A program made the translations under genes and the position numbers. Shown piece after piece: positions 11,609-22,781 of a stretch of DNA of 64,000 nt (position 1 is the stretch's first letter; every line of letters starts with the position of its first letter). This DNA comes from Leptidea sinapis (taxonomy: Eukaryota; Arthropoda; Insecta; Lepidoptera; Pieridae). The stretch spans positions 682,001 through 746,000 of the forward strand of contig NC_066304.1 of assembly GCF_905404315.1 (NCBI RefSeq), in the 5' to 3' direction. The notes beneath the pieces were generated by a model. That model was not told the origin of the DNA, did no database searches, and was given only the letters and a program-made list of their open reading frames with translations.

Positions 11609-11773
11609 TAGATTTTGTACATGGAGATGGTGTCTGAGACTAAGCAAAATGGAAGTGACGCACCAACAGAGGTGTTGCCAGCGCTGGCTGAGAAGCCAGC
11701 CGGCCTGCCCCCAGGCAACTATACTTTGGTTGGTTGGGACATGGACACAACTGGACGTAGGCTAATTGATGAG
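11609..11773 (+). CDS. exu: exu coding exon 1 (with 12 nt of leader)
   Basis: Follows acceptor aatttcag and ends at donor gtatat. Codes residues 1-51, phase 0 at the end. Contains the EXO-domain opening with D40-x-D42, where active DEDD nucleases have D-x-E. Confidence 0.9.
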
Positions 11774-14700
11774 GTATATACTTAAATTACCCATATAAAA
11801 ATATAATCTATGCATATAATAAAATTGTAACAAAGTGTTATAGTTGTTAACTGTACATTGAATATTTTTTTTAAACAATACTTGCTGTTTGTTCTACAAA
11901 CAATACCAAATTCCATAAGTACTTGTAAGTTTTCGTTGTCTGTATATTTTTGGGTTAAAAGGTAAAAACATTCAGTAGTTTTCAAGATTTCAACTTTTGC
12001 ATCAATATTAATATGAGATCAGGACAACATGTAGGGTACTATTGTCACTTTAGATTTAGACATACACTATGAGTGTCCACACACTGCAAATTATTTATAT
12101 TTTAATTGTTTATATATTAAAATTAATTATTCAGCTGATGTTAATTGATATTCCCTGTCCATTATAATCCAGCACTGCGGTGTTGTACTCATCACCTTGA
12201 GACATAACATGTTATATCCCTAAATGTTGTCACTGCTCTATGTGAGATATGAAAAGGCATTTATTTTCTCAAAATTGATTCCTTTAGAATTCTTTTTGAT
12301 GTCATTTCTAATATACTATTACCACTTAGGAAACAAATGGCGCTCTGAGAGAGAAGAAGGGGCGCAAAACACTCTCCCAGCATTCTTTTTTTGCGCTCTT
12401 TTCAATAAAAATATACAATATTGTACAGTCATTTCTTTCGCTATAAAATAATCGGATAATAGGATTTACGACAGTCATTTTTTATAAAACATTTAAATTT
12501 ATTTAAAGAGAATGCCTGAGTGGCTGGGACTTTATAGTGTATATATTTACGCTTAAAGCTATTTATGTATCTTATGAAACCTTCTAGAATTAGTTACAAG
12601 CAATCCCTTATTTCTAGTGTTATAATAATGAAAATCACTATTAAGAGCAATTTTCATTATATATTATTTTTTTGATTTTGCAATTTTGAGAAGCAGCAAA
12701 AGAAAAATTTGTTTAAAACACTTATTAACTTTTCTGAATCATGTGTTATTGGTTCCGGAGCAATATTTAACTGTTTAATTACTACAAACAAAGCAAGGGA
12801 ACATATTAAGTTTTGTTTATTGACAAGAGCCTTTATTCATGAGAACATTCTCATGAATAAAAGCTTAAATTAATTTTATTATAATATGAATTTCAAAACT
12901 TTCAGATATGTCAATTAGCAGCATACACACCAAAACAAACATACTCGCAATACATAATGCCATATGGTGACCTCAACCCTGGTGCGAGAAGGAGACACAA
13001 TGTACGAGTTGTGACAGTTGGCAGGTATCGCATGCTTAAGGATACTGTTACTCATAAGGTGAGTGGTTTTCCCTTATGGTGTTTATAAATAATTCTACAT
13101 AATAAGTCTATATTAATGGTATACACCTCATAAATCGTCATTTTAATGTTTTATTTATTTTAGATACTTAAAACCAAGTCTGAAATATCAGCTTTGTCAG
13201 ATTTCTTGGAATGGCTGGAGAAGGAGAAAGGTGATGGAAGTATTATTCTCATATACCATGAGCCTAGAAGACTTAGTCCCACAATGCTTTTAGAAGCACT
13301 CTCACGGTGAGGTTCTTTTAAAACTAACAAAATTAATGTTATGCCACAATAATTTACTGCTTACTTTTGTGTTTTAAATCCATTATTGAAGCAAAATCCT
13401 CTTAGGTAGTTTACAGTAAGCTGTATAGTATATTTCTTAAATAATAAATGTCCTAACAATCATTTTTAATTTTGTTTCAGCCATAACTTTTTGGATCGGT
13501 TCAAGAAAATAGTGGCTGGTTTTGCAGACAGCTATGCTCTTGCGGCAGAAAAATGCAAATCTACAGTAAAGTCTGTGTCTCTCCGAGTGTTAGCTCGAGT
13601 ACTTCTGGATGCCGATACACTCTCAGTGGACAGTGCACTTGATAGAGCAACTGCTGCTTATAGAATTGTGGAACATTTATCTCAAAGTGAGTTGTTTTAT
13701 TTCTTCTGGTGTTATAATATTGTAATTATTATTATGGGTACTCAAATTATATATATTTTATTAATTTGATGCCAGTATGTCGATCCACTTTCACTGACCA
13801 TGATTCATGTAATTCGATCTAAATATGGGCATCAAATTAATAAAATATATACCATTAGTACCTGTCATAATAATTACTATGTTAAAAGTTTTGCGATGAT
13901 AAATGTTTAAAGACATAATATTCTTGTGTTATTTATAATAATACTGACATGTAAAGGGATGTATATGTATGATTCACCTAAGATTGACAAATACTTTCTC
14001 ATGTTAAAATTTTCAAAATATTTTTTGAAATACCTGTGAGTGTGAACTATAATTAAATATTTGATTGAAATTAATTCTTAAACATACTTTAAATTGTTAT
14101 ATTAGTATTTGGTGGTAAAGTAGATGCCTTTGGTTCTGTTATTGTTATAACTGTATCATTGTGCCGTGCTCACATTTCTCAAGACCACTAGTGTTAATTA
14201 TAATCATCAGGTGAACAGCAAGAAGTGGGAGGTGCTGGTGAAGGTTCCACAGCCAGCAAAGACATGGTAGAGACAGCATGCGCATGGGCTCGACCAGTGC
14301 ATACAGAACTAGAGGTCTTAGACAATCTCAAGAAACTTTTAGAAAGGTTTGTTTTAGTATATTTTAAATTTTACTTAACAAGAGTGACAGTGTCCTCATT
14401 CATGTATTTTTTTATTGGATTCCTTCAGTTCAGTTCACATCCTGTGTGCCAGTATTGAAGCCTTTCTTGAATTTCTTCTATTGTATTCTTCAGATGTGGC
14501 ATTGCTTTAGCGAGGGTGGTCCTTTTCGAACTTAACCTACCATGACCAATATATTTATTATTATACCCTGTATATTATGAATATAATGTATTTTAATTTT
14601 ATAAACAGTGCTGAACGAAATTTAACAGTGGGAGGCTCCTTTGTACAGGATGCCGGCTAGATTATGTGTACCACAACGGCGCCTATTTCTGCCGTGAAGC

Positions 14701-17700
14701 AATGATTTACAAGAATCCTGAGCGGCACTCCATTGTAGTGGGTAGGGCAGGGTAGGGCATATCAATTACCATCAGCTGAACGTCCTGCTCGTCTCGTCCC
14801 TTATATAAAAAAAAGTAATATGCCTGTAGCAATATTTTTTATTATAATTTTAGTTTGAGGAAGAAATAAATATTTGAAAAGTGCAAGTAATCCTGAGAAA
14901 TTCAAATGACGCTGTTTTAATAAAAAACATTGTCTTCATGCTACGTTTTCGGAGTTTAATATTATGCTTTTACCAGATATCTAACCCATGCAAATACTTC
15001 GCAAGCACTAAACGGACAGATTCTGTACCCGCGCATCATAAAATCGTCTTTGGGCGTTATCCAATTATTAACAAATCAACAGATCACACTGTTAATTTTT
15101 ACCATCTTTTTGGAAAATGACTAAATACAATACAAAAAATACAATTTAAAAACAATACATATGAAAAATAGAGTTTTAGTCAATAGAGCAACTAGAAGCT
15201 CACTGGTATTTGAATGATTAAATTTAATAAAGGTTTACCTAACCATCCACTAGTGAAGCACTCTAGATAACACACAATATATTGATTACACCATAAGGGG
15301 GGGTTACACCATCTTCTATTCCTGTAAATACACTAGTCTTGCATTCAGTAGACAAGTTATGATCCCAGAAAATGTACAAAACAAATGTGTTACGAAATTT
15401 AAAAGAATTGTTAAAAAACGTTTGTGTGGTAAAGGTTACTATAGCATAAACGATTTTCTTAATGACACCACGAACTGGGAATAAAGCGAAACCCTCAGGC
15501 TCTTTAATTATAAATTTTTATTGTACGATATCACATTGTAATCCATATTTTTATGTAGAAAAAAAGCCCGTTGAGTTTGCGCCCATTCTTCTCAGGTCTG
15601 AGGCAGTCTCTTTTGAATGTGTGGTTTTTGATGTTCAATAAGTGATTTTGAATCCTACTTTGAATAAAAATATTTGAATTTGAATTTATGCATATGCATC
15701 AACCTTGTATACATTTTAGGGTCTTTTTTTAAATTAGACTAATGCTTCTTTCCATTTTCAAATAAAACTAATTGTTTTATAAATGGCCAGTCCAGAAACA
15801 TTCATAATGACCCACAAATTATATAATACATAGAATAATACATACGCTATACTGGCACGCGCGCCTTCACGACGGGTACTTACCACTTCTCGTGTTTGTT
15901 CTTCTACCGTTCATTTCCCAAAAGGTCATTCCTGTAATATTTACATTGCTCAATCAGTATGCGCTTATTTGTAGAATTAGTAATCAAAGTACTAATTCCA
16001 TCATTGAGAAAGAGAGACACAATCCGTTGGTGAAGTTTCTTATTTTGCTTTTTGTTGAGGGCCACATCGAACACGAATAATATTATGTTATATCAACACC
16101 TTGATAATACTTGATGGCTAAATTGGTAAATAATCATCATCAGAAACATCATGTGCAGGGCTTGCATATCCATCTAAATCATGATTGACATCATCTTCTA
16201 TGTCCGAATTTTAGATCTAGACTTCAACGTAATCAGAATTTTCGTCATTTGATCACGGAGTTCCGTCTACCACGTCTTCATCTTCCTCCAACAGCCATTA
16301 TCGGGTCTAAAATAGAAAAAAATAACAATTACATAGCATAGAAGTATGATCAATGGGTTATTCCATTGAATTGAATATCATTTATTACTAAGATGCTATA
16401 AATATACAATAGAACAAGAGTAACATTGTTAACATATAGTAAAAAATACTCACGCCAACAGTCGCGCGGATGACATGCGTCCTTCACCCACAATTTCGAA
16501 CTACTCCTGACTCATCCAAGCCACTCCAGCATATGGCCGTTACTGATATCACGAAGCGTATCATAGGCATTACTAAACTCAGTGCCAGCTAATTGTTCCC
16601 ATATAAAAAACAAAAAACTCCGCAAGTTTAATCAGCTTGGATGACATATATCATCCGCGCGACCACTCTAGGGTTAAACACTACCATATTATCAACTAAA
16701 ATAAATGGAATTTTCCTACTACTTACATACATAGTTACATACATATTTCGTCCGTCATATGCAATTTTTTTAGTGCACATACATATTGTGGTAATTTGAT
16801 GTTTGATGCCATACAAGTTAACTACATTTTATACTTTACAATGCTCTGACAACTTTAGTATAAAACTAAATATTAACTATCAATGTTGATAAAAACATTG
16901 TTTATTTATAATATTATCAAATAATTTCAGACAGAACACTTTTCGACCGATATTTGCTCCACTTCTGCATCTAGCTCGGCCTGAACGTAGACGCGTCACT
17001 CACCTCCGGCGCATGCTCGCTGATGCTGGGCTGCTCTACGAACACCTGCAGCAGGCCTGGGAGGAGCAACGTTTGACTGGTAGGTATTAAATAACCGGTT
17101 GCAAAAACTGAGTCATATCTTAAGTTGTCTATCAATGTGTCAAAGCCCTTATTCATGAAAAAGGTAGGTAACACAGTGAATGCATATAAAACATGGAAGC
17201 AGTCTTTTCAAACTATCTACCGTTGATTATTAGCACTAAAAATTATAAAGAAGAGCATATGCTTGTTTGTTTTTTACTTTTTTTTATTTTATTTATTGTA
17301 TGTATAACACAACCAACCAATATATCAAACTAATTATAATGTACATGGATTGGCAGGCTTGGAGAAACAATTAGCAGCTCTGTCAACTAAAGCCAAAGAA
17401 GAAGATATGAAAGAGTTGATAGAAATCTTAGACTGCCACTTTGACCCAGCCAAAGAACCGAAGGGACTCAAGCCTAGAATTAACAACAAAAACAGGGTAA
17501 TATATAAATTTATTTTATTGGTTGCGTCATGTGTGTGTCACTCCATGTTTTAGGCACGCACAAATTCCACACTATCATTCAATTCAAGGAGCTGCCAGCT
17601 AAGTCCAATGTTTCCATTACTCTTAGTACTACTATTTAATAATAGTTAAAGTATCCTTACAAATGGAGAAGAATAATAAGAAAAATTTATTATTGAACTA

Positions 17701-20206
17701 TTTGATTCAGGCTTTCATAAGGTTGTATTTACATTTGATAATTACTATTAATATATTATGTACATGAAGAATACATTTTATTCGCCATAAACTGATTTGA
17801 CTGTAGTTTAATGTATGGGGGCAAAAGCATGTTTCAACTTCAATAAATATAGATTAGAAAATGTTAAGAGTTTTTAATTTGTTACAGGCGGTAGGCGAGG
17901 GCGAGGAAGGCGCAGGAGACGGTGAAGGGAGCAGCAGCAACTCTCAAACACCGGAACACAATTCTCCCGCCAAGACTAACAGTGAGTCTATTGCACTACT
18001 TAACAAATTACAAATAATGGCTCACCCATATATTACGTAACACGAATTTCTTGCTTTTTGACTCCTCCCTATTTTTTTTTGTTAGGAGACTTCCTCCTAT
18101 ATCATTATATAAATTATAATTCTTCTGTATGTGTGTTGACAGTCAACTCCTGCTAAAAGGCTGGGCCGATTTTAATGAAATTGTCTGTGTTAACACAAGT
18201 GGATTCGAGGATGGTTTAGATTCACAATTGAACTACCTCCGAAATGGCTGGACCGATTTTGATGATTTTTAGAGTGTTCCAGTGAATTTGAGATTGGTTT
18301 AGATTCGACATATAATTCTCCTTCGTATGTTAGTGATCTCCTTCTAACATCTAGACCGATTTTTCAAATTTAACAGGTGTATACATGATCGGGTCCGCTA
18401 GTATGTATTCCAGAGGAAAGGGTTCTTTGAGACCCTTTTTTGCCCAATAAAAGTAGTTAATAGTGGTATAATATTCAAAATACTATGGAGGTAATGTCAA
18501 GTGTGGCTGTAGGTTGACTGTTTATGACATGTGATATAATGAAAATCGTTTATAGTAACAGTAGTTTTACTTTCCTTTTCTAGTTGTATCTCCATTAGGG
18601 TAGTTTTTACATGTCCAAATATAGACCTGATATGATAGGATATCGTAAGAGATTGAAAGAGGGGAAGGCAACTTAAAAGGTATGAGGATGATGGTGTAAT
18701 CTGAAGGAGACCTATGTCCAAGGATAACCTGGACAGGACTTAGATGCTGAGTGATTGTTAATAAAATGTTAATAATAGTTAAGTAAATAAAATTCAGTAA
18801 GTAATTAGCAAAGAGTATGTAATAAGTAGTACAAGTGCAGAAAGATAACTCTGCTTGAACCAGAAGCATGCCTCGACCTAGATTTGTACACGTCTTCTTA
18901 GGTATTAAACAATAACTAGTATATATATTATAGAAGTATATAAACAATAACAAACAATTTATTGCGGCCGGCTCTTGGTCTAAATACAAAAAAACGAAAC
19001 ACAAGCCAGTGGGCTCCGTTTGCACTGGATGCTGGCTAGTTTATGGGTACCATTAGCTTTTTCTGCCGTGAAGCAGTAATGTGAACATTATTGTGTTTCG
19101 GTCTGAAGGGCGCCGTAGCTAGTGAAATTACTGGGTAATTGAGACTTTACATCTCATGTCTCAAGGTGACGAGCGTAATTATTGTAGTGCCGCTCTGAAT
19201 TTTTGAGTTTTTCAAAAATCCTGAGCGGCACTGCATTGTATACCATTACATTGCCTTGCCCATGCAAGGCGTATCAATTACCATCAGCTGAACGTTCTGC
19301 TCAACTCGTCCCTTATTTTCATTAAAAAAAATGAACTTACTTAGTTGATGTAATAAATAGGTATCATGAATGGAAACATCATAATATATTATTATTATCA
19401 CTAAATTTGTTTCCGTGTTTTCACGAAGCTTAAAAAATTTAAATTAGGATAGTTGTGCAACCATCAATAAGCTTTGCTTTTTTTATTCTCTTTTTATTTC
19501 TCCATTTTTAAAAGATCGGTTGGATAGGTAAAGTAGGAGACGATCAATGCTCGCGCGTGAGTCACTGCTCCTCGTGAGTCCTACTGGATAGTCACGCTAG
19601 CGTGGCCGCCGCGCGTTCATACGATTTCAATACATACCTAATTCATTATATTAGAATAAGATATTTTTATTTAGTTTAGTCAATAATAATATAGATACAC
19701 TAACGCAAATTATCTTGCCCCAAACTCGGCATAGCCTGTACTATAGGTGAAAGACAACAATATATTTAATACAATATACTTACTTAAACATACATAAATA
19801 CAAATAAACATCCATGACTCGGAAACAAACTTTAATATTCATAATATAAATTATTGCACCTACCGGGGTTCGAACACGGGACCTCTATAGATCAGTAGGC
19901 ATGGTCACTAACCACTGTGCTATAGGGGTTGTCTTAATAATAATAATATTTTTTTTTATATTCTTAATACTTCACTGATAGGAACATTTTTCTTTGGTTA
20001 TAAGTTACTTCAAACTTGGCCATAGAATTTTAATTATGATAGATTAGATATTCTATTTGATTTAAAAATAAATATGTCTGACCCTATAAACTGAAAAGTA
20101 TAATTATAAATTTAATATTTTCAACCAAATTCTGTGAATATAATTTGTACTTTTTTTTTCAGATGTAACATCAAATGATGAAGGCCAGGAGGTAGCTGCT
20201 AACTAA
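11621..20206 (+). CDS. exu: Exuperantia (maternal mRNA localisation factor), nine coding exons
   Basis: Joined exons 11621-11773, 12906-13058, 13164-13306, 13481-13686, 14211-14346, 16931-17079, 17357-17496, 17888-17981 and 20163-20206 give 1218 nt, 405 residues plus stop, with all splice phases consistent. Exu is a cytoplasmic RNA-binding protein of germline ribonucleoprotein particles. In Drosophila it is needed for bicoid mRNA localisation and has an EXO-like domain, catalytically dead, fused to a SAM-like domain. Seen here: the EXO start LVGWDMDTTGRRL (about residues 36-48), QLAAYTP and QYIMPYGDLNPGARRRH (54-83), IILIYHE (129-135), a SAM-like helical region (about 264-345) ending ILDCHFDP, then a Gly/Glu/Ser-rich tail. 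It is shorter than the Drosophila protein (about 530 residues), mainly in the C-terminal tail. The start was chosen at 11621; a second in-frame ATG is at 11627. Confidence 0.94.
12906..13058 (+). CDS. exu: exu coding exon 2
   Basis: Acceptor ctttcag, donor gtgagt, 153 nt, phase 0 to 0. Residues 52-102, including QYIMPYGDLNPGAR and the RVVTVGRYRML strand, both strongly exu-like. Confidence 0.92.
13164..13306 (+). CDS. exu: exu coding exon 3
   Basis: Acceptor tttattttag, donor gtgagg, 143 nt, ends in phase 2. Carries SEISALSDFLEWLE and IILIYHEPRRL, as in the family. Confidence 0.92.
13481..13686 (+). CDS. exu: exu coding exon 4
   Basis: Acceptor ttgtttcag, donor gtgagt, 206 nt, ends in phase 1. 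Codes FLDRFKKIVAGFADSYALA and the following helices, the end of the EXO-like domain. Confidence 0.92.
13722..13877. repeat. long imperfect inverted repeat in exu intron 4
   Basis: Arms 13722-13773 and 13828-13877 are about 50 nt each and pair at roughly five of six positions, with a 54-nt loop. The arms are AT-rich with the shared core ttattaatttgatgcc. It could be a small MITE or an intronic hairpin. Confidence 0.6.
14211..14346 (+). CDS. exu: exu coding exon 5
   Basis: Acceptor taatcatcag, donor gtttgt (weak), 136 nt, phase 1 to 2. Codes a flexible Gly/Ser stretch, then a helix ending LDNLKKLLER, the linker before the SAM-like domain. Confidence 0.88.
14626..14814 (+). mobile_element. short interspersed element, family B
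   Basis: Begins near agtgggaggctcc, has the core ggcgcctatttctgccgtga, and ends tcgtcccttatataaaa followed by A. It has an internal deletion compared with the copies at 19006 and 52706. Family copies in this window: 14626, 19006, 34431, 52029, 52706 and 57048 (+), and 58731 (-). Abundant non-coding lepidopteran repeat; class not certain (SINE-like). Confidence 0.75.
15290..15695 (+). mobile_element. LINE 3' end (CR1/jockey-like)
   Basis: Reads VPENVQNKCVTKFKRIVKKR then GKGYYSINDFLND and a stop, the usual C terminus of a jockey/CR1-like ORF2. A 3' UTR follows with the GTTTGCGCCCATTCTTCTCA block and a tail of tttgaat repeats. The same 3' UTR recurs at 62930-63085. Heavily 5'-truncated. Confidence 0.75.
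16130..16677 (-). mobile_element. decayed piggyBac-like end with N-terminal transposase remnant
   Basis: On the minus strand, CCCTAGAG follows a TTAA at 16674-16677, as in piggyBac termini. An internal GTCGCGCGGATGA repeat occurs twice in opposite orientation (about 16465 and 16650). Further in, about 16310 to 16130 reads as a stop-ridden acidic stretch rich in Asp/Glu (LEEDEDVVDGTP; SPAHDVSDDDY), like piggyBac transposase N termini. The DDD catalytic core and the other end were not found. Confidence 0.5.
16931..17079 (+). CDS. exu: exu coding exon 6
   Basis: Acceptor ataatttcag, donor gtaggt, 149 nt, phase 2 to 1. Starts RQNTFRPIFAPLL, matching the SAM-like domain start in the family. More GC-rich than its surroundings. 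Confidence 0.92.
17357..17496 (+). CDS. exu: exu coding exon 7
   Basis: Acceptor gattggcag, donor gtaata, 140 nt, phase 1 to 0. Codes LEKQLAALSTKAKEEDMKEL and ILDCHFDPAKEP, the end of the SAM-like region, then a basic stretch. Confidence 0.92.
17888..17981 (+). CDS. exu: exu coding exon 8
   Basis: Acceptor ttgttacag, donor gtgagt, 94 nt, phase 0 to 1. Codes a Gly/Glu run and a Ser/Pro-rich piece, consistent with the disordered exu tail. Confidence 0.8.
18120..18402 (+). mobile_element. Helitron-like / insect interspersed repeat fragment
   Basis: Contains the repeated word gctggaccgattttgatga and ends gggtccgctag followed by T, the style of non-autonomous Helitron 3' ends (CTAG^T). The 5' end is unclear. 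Confidence 0.5.
19006..19331 (+). mobile_element. short interspersed element, family B (long copy)
   Basis: A near-complete copy of the repeat at 14626, with the ctgccgtgaagcagtaatgt core, the caaggtgacgag block and the tcgtcccttattttc end before an A run. Lies in exu intron 8. Confidence 0.8.
19684..19933 (-). mobile_element. tRNA-derived SINE (family T)
   Basis: Read on the minus strand, it starts with a tRNA-like head (A-box-like gtggttagtgacca, B-box gttcgaacccc) and continues into a 170-nt body ending in a TTA-type tail. The second full copy is at 53221-53478 (-). 5'-truncated copies are at about 26435 and 56563 (+). Confidence 0.75.
20163..20206 (+). CDS. exu: exu coding exon 9 and stop
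   Basis: Acceptor tttttttttcag, 44 nt to TAA. Completes the split Asn codon and adds VTSNDEGQEVAAN. Because it is short, this exon rests mainly on the strong acceptor and matching phase. Confidence 0.75.
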
Positions 20207-21650
20207 CTATTGTCTGCGATATAGCTTATTATCACATTACTATTATTTAGTGTTCGGCCATAGAATGTGAGAAAAACCATTTATTCATATTATACAAGTA
20301 GGTGTAAGCCCTCAGAGGAAGAAATATTAATTATGTTTTGTGTGCACTGGTCAACAACTCACAACAGTTTATTTATTTTTATTTAACTCTTAAAATAAAA
20401 CTAATATCGCTTTCTAATCTGTTATAGAATTGAGTGCCTTAGCAACTCAGGATGTAAGATATAACGTTTTTATAATTGTGGGCTGACTAATATTTGTTGG
20501 GCTGACAAAAGTGGTACAATGTATACTGCTAGTAGCTAAAAAGAGCGCATAATAGAGAATTTGTAATTAATGTTGATCAACATTAGTAGTTAAAATTTAG
20601 TTACATTTAATTGTAGTTAAAATATTTTTGTTGTTGTGATATAACTGACACTGTAGTAGAAGTTGAGTCACTCAAGAGAGTGGGTTCTCATCCCAAAGCG
20701 AGCATTGCCTATGATCATTATTATCTTTGATATCTCTTGTTGCTGCTACAAACTAGTGGAGCAAGTCCTCAAGGGTAGTATCTATGGTAAAAGTTCAACT
20801 AATATGTATGTCTTCTATTCAGGAGATCTATATCTGTTAAATATTTTTTGAACAAAAATAGTTCATAGCACTTTCTCTTTAGTGGAAGTAAATGTTTGGG
20901 ATTTGATTTACTTTCTAGTTCATTTGAAATTGTTGTGCAATATTACACATATTGGTGATGTAAGTGAGACTGTGTCCAATTATATGTGTATTATAGACCT
21001 AATTAGTCGGCTGATCAGCCCTAGTTAGCCTGTGACACTTATCTAATATTAGTCAGCCCAGTACTAGTTTATATATATGTGAAAGTTTGTGTTGGTGGAG
21101 ATGAGATTTTTGTTGTTTTATAGCCATTTTTGGCTTTTTTGCTGATCGTAAGGGTTTGTGCAAAATATGTCTTAACAAGACAATGTGTTAAGCCTTATAG
21201 AAAAATAAAGTGCAATATAGTACTTTTTTACTATAAAAGATAGTTAGTTTTATTTATTGAAAGTGCAATGTGCTGAGTGAAGGGTGGGATTGATTTTGGT
21301 CCTCCTTCGAATATTTATTTACTTTAATATTTTTTTAATGCTGAAATGCATTTTCTGTAAAACTTATGTTTTCCACAATCACCATTGGTTATGTGTTTGA
21401 AATGCTTTGGGATTTATTAACTTCTTGCTTACACTTTTTTAAATTATATTAAAGTTGGTTTATCGGAATGAATATACATAACTGATGGTGTAACATTTTT
21501 TTTCTATTTTTCAGAAGTAACACAATACTACCGAAGTGTGTACTTTACATATTATACTTACATGTACTTTAGTTTAACATAGACTGTACATATTATTTAA
21601 TTTTCTTATTTTGTTCAGATCTCTAATAAATATGTAAGTCTAAAGTGTGT
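20207..21650 (+). other. exu: exu 3' UTR (inferred)
   Basis: No coding or recognisable transposon. Two poly(A) signals lie in it, at 21204-21209 and 21625-21630. An acceptor-like tttctatttttcag at 21514 could create an alternative terminal exon that would stop at once (K, stop) after exon 8. Confidence 0.5.
21625..21630 (+). promoter_or_regulatory. poly(A) signal AATAAA for exu (distal)
   Basis: AATAAA is followed within 20-30 nt by a GT-rich element (aagtgtgtttta), the normal downstream element. The proximal AATAAA at 21204 is a less well-supported alternative. Confidence 0.55.
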
Positions 21651-22200
21651 TTTATTGATATCCTAACAAGCTATTAACCGAGACATTGTGTTGGATGATT
21701 GCAGCGCGTTATTTTAAAAAAATGGTTACACATTGGGTGTAAAAGATATCAAACATCTCAATGAAGATAGAAACTTTTAATAATTATAAACAAAAAATCA
21801 ATAAAGTATGTTAAATACTGGCAAGGAATATATAATAGTACAAGCACGGGTCTCATTTCGCAAATTCAATTAAAGAAATAGGGACTTTTTCAGTCAAACA
21901 ATAAGGTGTAATTCAGATCGTTACTAACCTACATTTTTATTCACCTAGAAATTGCCTCTCTTTCTATCGCGTGACCCTTACCTCTTCTGACGACATTAGG
22001 GTTGACTCCTTTACCGAAAACTGTACCTACCTAGAATAAGGTCATCTTATAAAAATAACTCAGTTTTTTCTATAATATAAATAGGTATGTAATCGTAATT
22101 TAAAATTAATATTCTTTTGTTGTCAAACCTACATTAGCTGCAGATAGTAATGTATACTTTGGAAGATCATGACATAGTCAAACCTACTTATAGTATCTAG

Positions 22201-22252
22201 CACAGAGTACCTTTGTATGGAACGCTCGTGAGATATACAAAGGTACTCTGTG
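22201..22252. repeat. perfect 18-bp hairpin
   Basis: Arms 22201-22218 (cacagagtacctttgtat) and 22235-22252 are exact reverse complements around a 16-nt loop. No T run follows, so it is not a simple terminator. It could be a MITE core or a structured RNA. Confidence 0.85.
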
Positions 22253-22781
22253 GCCTGTGTTCGTGAGTCCCGACTGACTGGCTTACTCTGTAGAGGCCGC
22301 CCGATTTCGATGCCTGCACGGGTAGTGAGACAGGCTTAATCTGGCGGCGTAAAGGGTACAGTTAAAGGATAGTAACTAAAGTAAATTCATTTTTTCCAGT
22401 CAATAATATCTGAGCTTTTTATCTAGCATAACATTCGAAGTTATGTTATTATTATTTATTGTATTATTGAAATCAGTCTGATTCTCTAATCAGTATAATG
22501 TAATTTGTGCACTAAAAATCTACTTTGGTGCGCAAATGTACCCCACATAAGTGCGCATTCCTATAGTACGGGGATGGTGTGCGCATTTAGAATCATTCGG
22601 ATTAATCCGTTGTATCCCGAAGTGTTGTAGACATTACTTATTAATTTAATTATTACCGAACTAAATACTCTGTGGCATTTTTATTTTCCTATCATGCTTA
22701 TTTTTTAATTTTGACACTATTTTTTATGCACACACTTGCCCCATATGACTCTACCTTGACAGGAGCACCCATAGTGTTTCT

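Noticed and set aside
18497..19025. Minus-strand open frames of 74 and 152 codons in exu intron 8
   Set aside because: Hydrophobic, AT-driven composition, no homology recognised, running into a family B repeat.
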